Assembly (NCBI GenBank): GCA_903868285.1
Contig: CAIPUP010000050.1
Coordinates: forward strand, 1-5,258
Origin: an uncultured beta proteobacterium
Lineage (GTDB): Bacteria; Pseudomonadota; Gammaproteobacteria; Burkholderiales; SG8-39
Length of the DNA stretch: 5,258 bases
Direction: 5' to 3'
Numbering within the stretch: the stretch's first letter is position 1; each line of letters opens with the position of its first letter. This document shows, piece by piece, positions 1-5,258 of the stretch. Below the pieces are notes generated by a model, which did not search any database, had not been told where the DNA came from, and saw nothing but the letters and a program-made list of their open reading frames with translations. A program made the position numbers and the translations under genes.

Positions 1-1646
1 GAACCGATCAGCCAGCGCGGCTGGCCGTTCGGCCCGAACACGATCCGCGGAGACATCGAGCTGCGTCGGCGCTTGCCGCCTTGCACCCGGTTGGCGACGA
101 ATTTGCCATCCTGATGCGCCAGCCAGGAAAAATCCGTCAGCTGGTTGTTGAGCAGAAAGCCGCGCACCAGGATGCGGCTGCCGAAGGCCGATTCCACCGA
201 GGCCGTCAGCGCCACTGCTCGCCCTTGCGCATCCATTACCGACAGGTGCGTGGTGGCATCTAGCGATTCGGTGGCGTCGCGCCCAAGGCTCGCGCTGGCG
301 CCAGGCAGTGGATCGCCCGGACTGGCGCTGCCCAGACTGCGTTGGGTATTGATCAGACCTGCACGCTGGCGTAGATAGGCGGGGGCGAGCAAGGCCGCCA
401 GCGGCATGCTGACGAAGGCCGGGTCAGCCAGATAGTGGTCGCGGTCGGCATAGGCCAGCCGCGCTGCCTCGCTGTAGCGATGAGCGGCCGCAGCCGAATT
501 CGGTAGTAGTGTCGCCAGGGGTTGTCGCGTTACCCGTGCACCGGGACGGGCAGCTGATGGGAGCGCGACGCCCGCGGGGGGTATCGCGTCGTTCACCAGC
601 GCATCGTGTTGTTCCAGGATGCCGAGCAACTGCCCCACGGTAAACGTGCCGGAGGAGGGCGGTGGTGCGCCACACAGGCGATGGCGGCGGTAATCGGCGC
701 ACAAGGCCTCGCGCGCGATGGCGCGATAGTCGGCCAGATCGGCCAGCTGCATGTCGCCCCCCGCCGCGCGCACCGCGTTCACGATGTCCTGGGCGATTTC
801 GCCTTGCTGCAGCGCTGCCGGACCGTCGCGGGCGATGCGCTGCAATACCTCGGCCAAAGCGGGATTGCGCAGCAGGCTGCCGGCGTGACTGGCATCGGAA
901 AAATACAGCGTACGGGCACTGACGCTGGTCGCCAGCAGCGCATCGCGTGCGATCAATGTGGCCAGGCGATGCGACACCACAAAGCCCTGCGCTGCCAGTT
1001 CAATGGCCGGTTGCAACAGACTGGCCCAGGGCAGGCTGCCATAGGCCTGATGTGCGGCCCACAGCATTGCCACCAGTCCGGGCACGCCCACCGATTTGCC
1101 CGAGCCGATGGCATCACGAAAGCGCAGCGGTTTGCCCTGGCTATCCAGAAAGCGTTCGGCACTGGCGCTGCGCGGTGCGGTTTCGCGCCCGTCCCAGGTC
1201 TGCAGTGCCGAAGGGGTGTTGCCGAGGGCGGGTTGCCAGAACACCAGAAATCCGCCGCCACCGATGCCGGAGGATTGCGGCTCCACCACCGACAGCACGA
1301 ACTGGGTGGCGATTGCGGCATCGATGGCATTGCCACCCTGACGCAACATCGCCAGGCCAGCGCGACTGGCACGCACATCCGCGCTCACCACCATCTGGCG
1401 TTGCGCCCTGACTGCGGGCTTGTCGTTGCGACCAGTGGCAGCCTCGGGTGCGCTGTCCTGGTAAGCGCTACTGCTATCGCCTGGCTGCGCAGGTAATGCC
1501 GGCATCGGCAGTGCAAGCAATGACAGCGCCGCCAGACAGGCCAGGCGTACTGGTGCTGATGACGTGCGCAGCAGGCTCGCCCTACCAAGCTGCAGATTCA
1601 TCACAGGCATACGGGGCATCAGGTGCATCAGGTGCATCAGGCACAT
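1..1646 (-). CDS. ggt: Gamma-glutamyltransferase precursor (GGT), C-terminus cut by the window edge
   Basis: This enzyme of the N-terminal nucleophile hydrolase superfamily transfers or hydrolyses the gamma-glutamyl group of glutathione and related peptides, and matures by self-cleavage. Numbered from the ATG at 1601, the product shows a hydrophobic signal segment (about 19-38, ending ALPAQ), the early GGT block GGNAIDAA (89-96) with SGIGGGGF (111-118), and GRETAP (138-143), whose Arg139 matches the gamma-glutamate-binding Arg114 of E. coli. The cleavage/nucleophile motif TTHLSVMD begins at Thr450 (codon 252-254), followed by LLNNQ and SSMSP. The window ends at the GSPGG oxyanion-hole loop, so roughly 100 C-terminal residues are missing. 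The start at 1646 is chosen because AGGTGG lies 8 nt upstream; in-frame ATGs also occur at 1637, 1628, 1619, 1610 and 1601, so the start is uncertain. The large subunit is longer than in E. coli, partly from an Ala/Pro-rich insertion near 336-370. It follows gltL by 17 nt and is probably the last transporter-operon gene seen. Family assignment is very secure. Confidence 0.95.
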   Translation of the reverse strand, partial: MCLMHLMHLMPRMPVMNLQLGRASLLRTSSAPVRLACLAALSLLALPMPALPAQPGDSSSAYQDSAPEAATGRNDKPAVRAQRQMVVSADVRASRAGLAMLRQGGNAIDAAIATQFVLSVVEPQSSGIGGGGFLVFWQPALGNTPSALQTWDGRETAPRSASAERFLDSQGKPLRFRDAIGSGKSVGVPGLVAMLWAAHQAYGSLPWASLLQPAIELAAQGFVVSHRLATLIARDALLATSVSARTLYFSDASHAGSLLRNPALAEVLQRIARDGPAALQQGEIAQDIVNAVRAAGGDMQLADLADYRAIAREALCADYRRHRLCGAPPPSSGTFTVGQLLGILEQHDALVNDAIPPAGVALPSAARPGARVTRQPLATLLPNSAAAAHRYSEAARLAYADRDHYLADPAFVSMPLAALLAPAYLRQRAGLINTQRSLGSASPGDPLPGASASLGRDATESLDATTHLSVMDAQGRAVALTASVESAFGSRILVRGFLLNNQLTDFSWLAHQDGKFVANRVQGGKRRRSSMSPRIVFGPNGQPRWLIG

Positions 1647-1647
1647 C
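1603..1647 (-). repeat. Degenerate 9-bp tandem repeat across the ggt start
   Basis: On the minus strand five 9-bp units run head to tail: GATGTGCCT, GATGCACCT, GATGCACCT, GATGCCCCG, TATGCCTGT. They are followed by GATGAATCT, which carries the last ATG. The second and third units are identical and the first differs from them at two positions; the rest are diverged. Because 9 is a multiple of 3, each unit places an ATG in the ggt frame (first bases at 1646, 1637, 1628, 1619, 1610 and 1601). Gain or loss of a unit would keep the frame. Confidence 0.85.
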
Positions 1648-1654
1648 AGCCGCA

Positions 1655-1660
1655 CCACCT
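1655..1660 (-). promoter_or_regulatory. Ribosome binding site of ggt
   Basis: Minus-strand AGGTGG lies 8 nt before the ATG at 1646, inside the 17-nt gap after the gltL stop codon. None of the five further in-frame ATGs downstream has a comparable Shine-Dalgarno sequence, so this site favours the most upstream start. An in-frame TAG just before the site bounds the reading frame. Confidence 0.6.
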
Positions 1661-1663
1661 ACA

Positions 1664-2401
1664 TCAGCGCAGGATGCGCGACAGGAACTGCTGCGCGCGC
1701 GCGGAAGCGGGTTGCCCAAAAAATTGTTCGCTCGCTGCATCTTCGACGATGCGCCCGCCGTCCATGAACACCACCCGCTGCGCCACCTTGCGTGCAAATC
1801 CCATCTCATGTGTGACACAGATCATGGTCATGCCGTCATGCGCCAGTTGCACCATCACATCGAGTACCTCGCCGATCATCTCCGGATCGAGTGCCGAGGT
1901 GGGTTCGTCGAACAGCATGGCGATCGGGTCCATGCACAGCGCACGTGCGATCGCTACCCGCTGTTGCTGGCCGCCAGACAGCTGTGCCGGATGCTTGTCG
2001 CGGTGGGCATAGAGGTCGACCCGCTGCAGCAGGGCCAGGGCACGCTCGCGTGCCGCTTCGGCGCTGCGACCCAGCACCTGTTGCTGCGCCAGCATCAGGT
2101 TGGCCGTCACGCTCAGATGCGGGAACAGTTCGAAATGCTGGAACACCATGCCGATGCGTGCGCGCAGTCGCGGCAGATTGGTGGCCGGATCACCCACCGA
2201 GATGCCATCGACAAGGATCTCTCCCTGCTGGAACGGCTCCAGGCCATTGATGCATTTGATCAAGGTCGATTTGCCTGAACCGGACGGGCCGCACACCACC
2301 ACCACCTCGCCGCGTGCCACGCTGGTGCTGCAGTCGATCAATACCGGTAGCGGGCCGGTCGGTGTGGTGTAAGTCTTGCCGACATGGCGCAGTTCGATCA
2401 T
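1664..2401 (-). CDS. gltL: Glutamate/aspartate ABC transporter ATP-binding protein, GltL type
   Basis: This cytoplasmic ATPase of a polar amino acid importer would work as a dimer under the GltJ/GltK membrane pair. The 245-residue protein carries every ABC motif intact. These are Walker A GPSGSGKS (38-45), the Q-loop Gln88 in VFQHFELFPH, signature LSGGQ (141-145), Walker B MLFDEP with Glu166, the D-loop SALD (169-172) and the switch His198 in VTHEMGFA. The FELFPH and THEMGFA blocks and the length are typical of the GltL/GlnQ/HisP/ArtP group. The substrate is assigned from the neighbouring GltI-like binding protein rather than from the ATPase itself. Its ATG overlaps the gltK stop by 4 nt (ATGA) and has no clear Shine-Dalgarno sequence, so translational coupling to gltK is likely. 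It ends 17 nt before ggt. Confidence 0.96.
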   Translation of the reverse strand: MIELRHVGKTYTTPTGPLPVLIDCSTSVARGEVVVVCGPSGSGKSTLIKCINGLEPFQQGEILVDGISVGDPATNLPRLRARIGMVFQHFELFPHLSVTANLMLAQQQVLGRSAEAARERALALLQRVDLYAHRDKHPAQLSGGQQQRVAIARALCMDPIAMLFDEPTSALDPEMIGEVLDVMVQLAHDGMTMICVTHEMGFARKVAQRVVFMDGGRIVEDAASEQFFGQPASARAQQFLSRILR

Positions 2402-3129
2402 GGGCTTGTACCGTGCGTGAGTGAGAGTGACTGGCTGCCGCTCTGGCTGCAGCGCGCATGCAGCCGGCGCACGCAGGACGACAGGCTGAAACTGATGACA
2501 AAGTAGAGCAGTGCCGCCAGCAAAAAGGCCTCGACCGGGCGGTTGAAATTCTTGCCGGCGGTATCAAAGCCCTTGAGCAGATCGTAGGCGCCGATGGCAT
2601 ACACCAGCGAGGTGTCCTGGAACAGGATGATGGTCTGGGTCAGCAGCACCGGCAGCATGTTGCGAATGGCCTGAGGCAGCTCCACCCGTCGCAGGCTCTG
2701 CGTTGGTGTCAGGCCCAGCGCCAGCGCGGCAGCGCGCTGCCCGGGCGATACCGATTGAATGCCGGCACGCATGATTTCGGCGAAGTAGGCCGCCTCGAAG
2801 GCGGTGAAGGTGATCACCGCCGAGCCATTGGCGCCGATCGGTTGGCCAATGATCAGCGGAATCAGCAGGAAGAACCACAGAATCACCATCACCAGTGGAA
2901 TCGAACGCATGCCATTGACATAGCCGGCCGAGAGCGCCGACAGCCAGCGTCGTTGCGACAGCCGGGCTATGGCCAGCAGGGTGCCCAGCAACAGACCGCC
3001 GATGCTGGCGATGGCAGTCAGCGCCAGACTGAACAGCAGACCCTGCAACAGAAAATCACGCACCAGCAGCCAGTTGAAAAAACTGAAATCGATATTCCCC
3101 AGGCTTCCCAGGCTGAACAGGCCGTTCAT
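2398..3129 (-). CDS. gltK: Glutamate/aspartate ABC transporter permease, GltK type
   Basis: This is one of the two inner-membrane subunits forming the import channel. The 243-residue protein has several hydrophobic segments (roughly 27-55, 77-95, 105-117, 157-180 and 200-220). The cytoplasmic EAA loop that contacts the ATPase is visible as EIMRAGIQSVSPGQRAAALA (118-137), then Gly139 and LPQA (151-154). RSIPLVM (75-81), FEAAY (111-115) and LFQDTSLVY (169-177) closely match E. coli GltK, which supports the assignment over GltJ or HisM. The ATG overlaps the gltJ stop by 4 nt, and AGGAG sits 7 nt upstream, inside gltJ. The C-terminal tail after about residue 224 (HARCSQSGSQ onward) is polar and appears about 20 residues longer than in E. 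coli. It brings the stop codon into overlap with gltL. Confidence 0.95.
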   Translation of the reverse strand: MNGLFSLGSLGNIDFSFFNWLLVRDFLLQGLLFSLALTAIASIGGLLLGTLLAIARLSQRRWLSALSAGYVNGMRSIPLVMVILWFFLLIPLIIGQPIGANGSAVITFTAFEAAYFAEIMRAGIQSVSPGQRAAALALGLTPTQSLRRVELPQAIRNMLPVLLTQTIILFQDTSLVYAIGAYDLLKGFDTAGKNFNRPVEAFLLAALLYFVISFSLSSCVRRLHARCSQSGSQSLSLTHGTSP

Positions 3130-3818
3130 GCCGTGGCTCCTGGCAGACGCAGTCGCTGCTCAAGTGTCAGCAGCAGCCGATTGATGACGAAGGCACTGAT
3201 CACATACAGCGCGGTCACCGCCAGATAGATCTCCACCCCGCGCGAGGTTTCTTCCTGCGCCTGCATGGCAAACAGCGTCAGCTCCGACACGCTCACGGCG
3301 AAGGCCACGGACGAGTTCTTGATGATGCTCATGGCCTCGGAGGTCAGCGGTGGCAGTGCCAGGCGCAGCGCCTGCGGCAGCAGCACATGGCGATAGACCT
3401 GCGGCAGACGCAGCCCCAGGGCTTGCGCCGCCAGGCGCTGGCCACGCGGCAGCGACTCGATGCCGGCGCGTACTTGCTCGGCCACCCGCGCCGAGGTGAA
3501 CAGACCGAGGGCCAGTACCACCAGCATGAAGCCCGACAGTTCGCGCAGCGCCGGCATCAGCGCCGGCAGCACGTGATACCAGAGGAACAACTGCACCAGC
3601 AGCGGGATATTGCGAAAGCCTTCCACCCACAGCGTGCCCAAACTGCGCCACCAGCCTGGCAGGGTACGCAGCACGCCAATCAGCGCGCCACAGGCGCAGG
3701 CCAACACCCAGGCACAGGCCGACACCGCCAGGGTCCAGCCCCAGGCCGACAGCAGCCAGTCCAGGTAGCGTTCGCCGGCGCCGGTGTCCTGCAGCAGCAC
3801 CTGCCATTCAAAAGTCAT
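3126..3818 (-). CDS. gltJ: Glutamate/aspartate ABC transporter permease, GltJ type
   Basis: This is the second inner-membrane channel subunit of the importer, expected to pair with GltK. The 230-residue protein has hydrophobic segments at about 28-50, 71-90, 97-110, 150-160 and 196-215. The EAA loop runs through EQVRAGIESLPRGQRLAAQA (114-133), Gly135 and LLPQA (146-150). GTLWVEGFRNIPLLVQ (61-76), LGLFTSARV (104-112), the PPLTSE/IIKNS pair (156-169) and the LPG near the C-terminus resemble E. coli GltJ. The start MTFEW aligns with MSIDW of E. coli GltJ, so the ATG at 3818 is well supported even though no Shine-Dalgarno sequence precedes it. The 21-nt gap after gltI is nearly all A/T on the coding side. 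The 3' end overlaps gltK by 4 nt. Confidence 0.95.
   Translation of the reverse strand: MTFEWQVLLQDTGAGERYLDWLLSAWGWTLAVSACAWVLACACGALIGVLRTLPGWWRSLGTLWVEGFRNIPLLVQLFLWYHVLPALMPALRELSGFMLVVLALGLFTSARVAEQVRAGIESLPRGQRLAAQALGLRLPQVYRHVLLPQALRLALPPLTSEAMSIIKNSSVAFAVSVSELTLFAMQAQEETSRGVEIYLAVTALYVISAFVINRLLLTLEQRLRLPGATA
3137..3141 (-). promoter_or_regulatory. Ribosome binding site of gltK
   Basis: Minus-strand AGGAG lies 7 nt before the gltK ATG (3127-3129) and inside the 3' end of gltJ. It confirms the start that overlaps the gltJ stop as ATGA. Confidence 0.75.
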
Positions 3819-3823
3819 ATAAG

Positions 3824-3841
3824 TTATTGATTTTATTGATT
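3824..3841 (-). repeat. Perfect 9-bp AT-rich tandem repeat at the gltI-gltJ junction
   Basis: The minus strand reads AATCAATAA twice without interruption, beginning within the gltI stop codon and ending 5 nt before the gltJ ATG. The region is strikingly AT-rich compared with the flanking genes. It holds no Shine-Dalgarno sequence and no inverted repeat, so it does not look like a rho-independent terminator. Confidence 0.8.
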
Positions 3842-4832
3842 ATTTTTTAACGTAATCTTCCATCGGCCGATCGTTCGGTGCGGCCAGCAACGATTTCAGC
3901 GTGGCGCCCATGGGCAGTCCGACGTTGTTGTTGCGCGGCGGGATGGGCGAGGTGAACCAGCGCGCATAGAGCTTTTCCAGCGCGCCGGATTTGATCTGTT
4001 CGCGGATGCTGTCATCCACCAGTTTTTTCATCGCCGGATCGTCCCGGCGCAGCATCAGCGCGATCGGTTCCACCGACAGCACTTCACCGACGATGGCGAA
4101 ATCCTTCGGGTTCTTGGCATTGGCGATCAGCCCGGCCAGGATGTTGTCATCCATGACAAAGGCATCGGCGCGACCACTCTCGAGCAGCAGGAAGGAATCG
4201 GCGTGGTCCTTGCCGTAGATCTCCTTGAAGTCGATGTTGTTGGCGCGCTCATGCTTGCGCAGGGTCTGGACCGAGGTGGTGCCGGTGGTGGTGGCCAGAT
4301 TGCGTCCATTGAGTTGCGCGATCGAGTTGATACCCGAGTTGGCACGCACGGCGGTGCGCACCTCGGTGACAAAGGTGGTCAGGCCGAACGCCACTTGCTT
4401 TTGTCGTGCCAGGTTGTTGGTGGTCGAGCCGCACTCCAGATCGATGGTGCCGTTCTCCATCAGCGCGATGCGGTTTTGCGATGTGACTGGCAGCATTTTC
4501 ACTTTGAGTGCGGGTCGGGCGATCTGGCGCTTGAGGTTCTCCACTACCGCCAGGCACAACTCGACGTGATAGCCGGTGTATTTCTCCGCGCCGGTGGTGA
4601 AGGACAGCGGCGCCGAGGACTCGCGCACGCCGAGGGTGATCTCGCCGCTGTCCTGGATTTTTTTCAGTGTGCCGGTGAGGGTGGCGCCGGCTGCCCCTGC
4701 GCTGGTCTGTGCCCCGCCTTGCAACGGCAGCGCCAGCAAGCCCAGCAGCATGAGACTGGCAAACAGCTGTTGTGGCCTTGGTGACCGGCTTGCCGTGTTG
4801 ATGGTTGGTATCGAAATGAGCGGGCTGGGCAT
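3840..4832 (-). CDS. gltI: Glutamate/aspartate periplasmic binding protein, GltI type
   Basis: This is the periplasmic solute-binding protein that delivers acidic amino acids to GltJKL. The 330-residue product begins with a basic, Pro-rich n-region and a hydrophobic run (about 22-37, LFASLMLLGLLALPLQ), with likely cleavage near GGA|Q (41). The mature part matches E. coli GltI block by block: GVRESSAPLSF, TSQNRIALMENGT, ECGSTTNN, TGTTSVQTL, KDHADSFLLLESGRADAF, MDDN, LRRDDP and SPIPPRNNN. The ligand contacts known for the E. coli/Shigella protein (Arg24, Ser72, Arg75, Ser90 and His164 of the mature form) appear conserved as Arg70, Ser118, Arg121, Ser136 and His210, which argues for glutamate/aspartate rather than glutamine or a basic amino acid. 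The ATG at 4832 has GAGGA 6 nt upstream. An in-frame ATG at 4949 would overlap the upstream gene and delay the signal peptide, so it is rejected. It is first in the transporter operon. Confidence 0.95.
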   Translation of the reverse strand: MPSPLISIPTINTASRSPRPQQLFASLMLLGLLALPLQGGAQTSAGAAGATLTGTLKKIQDSGEITLGVRESSAPLSFTTGAEKYTGYHVELCLAVVENLKRQIARPALKVKMLPVTSQNRIALMENGTIDLECGSTTNNLARQKQVAFGLTTFVTEVRTAVRANSGINSIAQLNGRNLATTTGTTSVQTLRKHERANNIDFKEIYGKDHADSFLLLESGRADAFVMDDNILAGLIANAKNPKDFAIVGEVLSVEPIALMLRRDDPAMKKLVDDSIREQIKSGALEKLYARWFTSPIPPRNNNVGLPMGATLKSLLAAPNDRPMEDYVKK

Positions 4833-4838
4833 CGTGGT

Positions 4839-4843
4839 TCCTC
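4839..4843 (-). promoter_or_regulatory. Ribosome binding site of gltI
   Basis: Minus-strand GAGGA lies 6 nt before the ATG at 4832. It decides the gltI start against the longer in-frame reading from 4949, and places the signal peptide close to the N-terminus. Confidence 0.75.
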
Positions 4844-4898
4844 GCGTTTGTGATTGTTTGAGATGGTTTGTGCTGGTTTGAGATCGTTCGTGCTGGTT
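4844..4898 (-). repeat. C/A-rich 20-bp tandem repeat in the gltI leader
   Basis: On the minus strand two adjacent 20-bp copies, AACCAGCACGAACGATCTCA (4898-4879) and AACCAGCACAAACCATCTCA (4878-4859), match at 18 of 20 positions. A partial third copy, AACAATCACAAACG, matches the first 14 bases of the second copy at 11 positions and ends just before the Shine-Dalgarno sequence. Of these 55 nt, 45 are A or C on the mRNA strand, so the leader should be unstructured. No sigma70 promoter boxes are convincing here. Confidence 0.8.
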
Positions 4899-4908
4899 CA
4901 TTGCGTGT

Positions 4909-5258
4909 TTAACTGGTTTGTGCGAGCAGCGCCTGGGTGATGCGTTCATCGCTCAAGGGCAGCGCGCGCATCCTCAGGCCCAGCGCGTCGTGCAATGCGT
5001 TGCCGATGGCTGCCGCGGTGGGGCCCTGCGCTGCTTCGCCGGCACCCAGTGGCAGTTCGTCTGGCCGGTTGATGAGTTCGATCTCCACCGCCGGCACCTC
5101 CTCAAAGCGCAGGATCGGATAACTCTCCCAGTCGATGCTGGTGATGCGCTGGCGGTCAAAGCGCACTTGCTCTTTCAGCGTCCAGCTGGTGGCCTGGATT
5201 GCGCCGCCCTCGATCTGATTGCGGATGCCGTCCGGATTGATGGCCAGGCCGCAGTCCA
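4909..5258 (-). CDS. Molybdopterin-binding large subunit, xanthine dehydrogenase / isoquinoline 1-oxidoreductase (IorB-like) family, C-terminal part
   Basis: Only the last 115 residues are in the window; the gene runs off the right edge. Enzymes of this family hydroxylate N-heterocycles or aldehydes using a molybdenum cofactor and partner [2Fe-2S] subunits. The fragment opens with DCGLAINPDGIRNQIEGG, the family's C-terminal signature. It continues with a WESYPILRFEEVPAVEIELI block and PLGAGEAAQGPTAAAIGNAL, where the Glu of GAGE sits at the place of the catalytic base Glu1261 of bovine xanthine oxidase. The SIDWESYPILRF style is closest in my recognition to IorB / nicotinate dehydrogenase large subunits. 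The substrate cannot be told from this part. The TAA stop lies 76 nt before gltI on the same strand. It is unclear whether the gene is cotranscribed with the transporter; no terminator hairpin is seen in the gap. Confidence 0.9.
   Translation of the reverse strand, partial: DCGLAINPDGIRNQIEGGAIQATSWTLKEQVRFDRQRITSIDWESYPILRFEEVPAVEIELINRPDELPLGAGEAAQGPTAAAIGNALHDALGLRMRALPLSDERITQALLAQTS

Noticed and set aside
606..1496. Plus-strand open frame of 296 codons antisense to ggt
   Set aside because: It lies wholly opposite the well-supported ggt reading frame, its product is His/Gln/Cys-rich with no recognisable domain, and long antisense frames are expected in GC-rich genes.
1582..1818. Minus-strand 78-codon frame with a DAPDAPDAP stretch
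   Set aside because: Most of it overlaps the 3' end of gltL in another frame. The DAP repeat is the 9-bp repeat read out of the ggt frame.
1448..2278. Plus-strand open frame of 276 codons spanning the ggt start and gltL
   Set aside because: It is antisense to conserved ABC ATPase motifs. Its GASGASGAS-like stretch is just the reverse reading of the 9-bp repeat, and no ribosome binding site or family is evident.
2458..3228. Plus-strand open frame of 256 codons antisense to gltK and gltJ
   Set aside because: The product is Gln/Arg/His-rich, the usual shadow of hydrophobic permease codons on the other strand, with no domain recognised.
4833..4908. Promoter for the transporter operon in the gap before gltI
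   Set aside because: I looked for -35/-10 boxes in the C/A-rich leader and found no convincing pair; a promoter may exist but cannot be supported by eye.
4833..4949. 39-residue upstream extension of GltI from an in-frame ATG at 4949
   Set aside because: It overlaps the end of the upstream molybdenum-enzyme gene, puts a polar Gln/Ser-rich stretch before the signal peptide, and ignores the GAGGA site placed correctly for the ATG at 4832.

Overview
The window reads as one stretch of bacterial chromosome with every supported gene on the minus strand. Base composition is GC-rich (around 60% by eye). The protein families and the gene order suggest a proteobacterium, most likely a beta-proteobacterium. 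That placement is inference from codon use and resemblance to known families, not from a database match.

In the direction of transcription (right to left), the layout is as follows. (1) At 4909-5258 is the C-terminal end of a molybdopterin-binding large subunit of the xanthine dehydrogenase / isoquinoline 1-oxidoreductase type, cut by the right edge. (2) A 76-nt gap follows, holding a C/A-rich tandem repeat and a clear ribosome binding site. (3) A complete glutamate/aspartate-type ABC importer comes next: the periplasmic binding protein gltI (3840-4832), two inner-membrane permeases gltJ (3126-3818) and gltK (2398-3129), and the ATPase gltL (1664-2401). (4) A gamma-glutamyltransferase, ggt, starts 17 nt after gltL and runs off the left edge (1-1646). 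There is no stretch above 300 bases without a gene. No RNA gene, insertion sequence, CRISPR array or convincing rho-independent terminator was seen.

The packing (4-nt ATGA overlaps at gltJ/gltK and gltK/gltL, and gaps of 21 nt and 17 nt elsewhere) indicates one gltI-gltJ-gltK-gltL-ggt operon. A coherent job follows. The exported GGT would cleave glutathione or other gamma-glutamyl compounds in the periplasm and free glutamate. GltI would capture that glutamate and GltJKL would import it. This coupling is inferred from gene order and family knowledge.

The genes themselves are ordinary members of known families, and I do not see a wholly new system. The unusual signals lie in the junctions. 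They are a 20-bp C/A-rich tandem repeat just before the gltI ribosome binding site, a perfect 9-bp AT-rich tandem repeat replacing a ribosome binding site before gltJ, and a 9-bp repeat at the start of ggt that gives six in-frame ATG codons at 9-nt steps.
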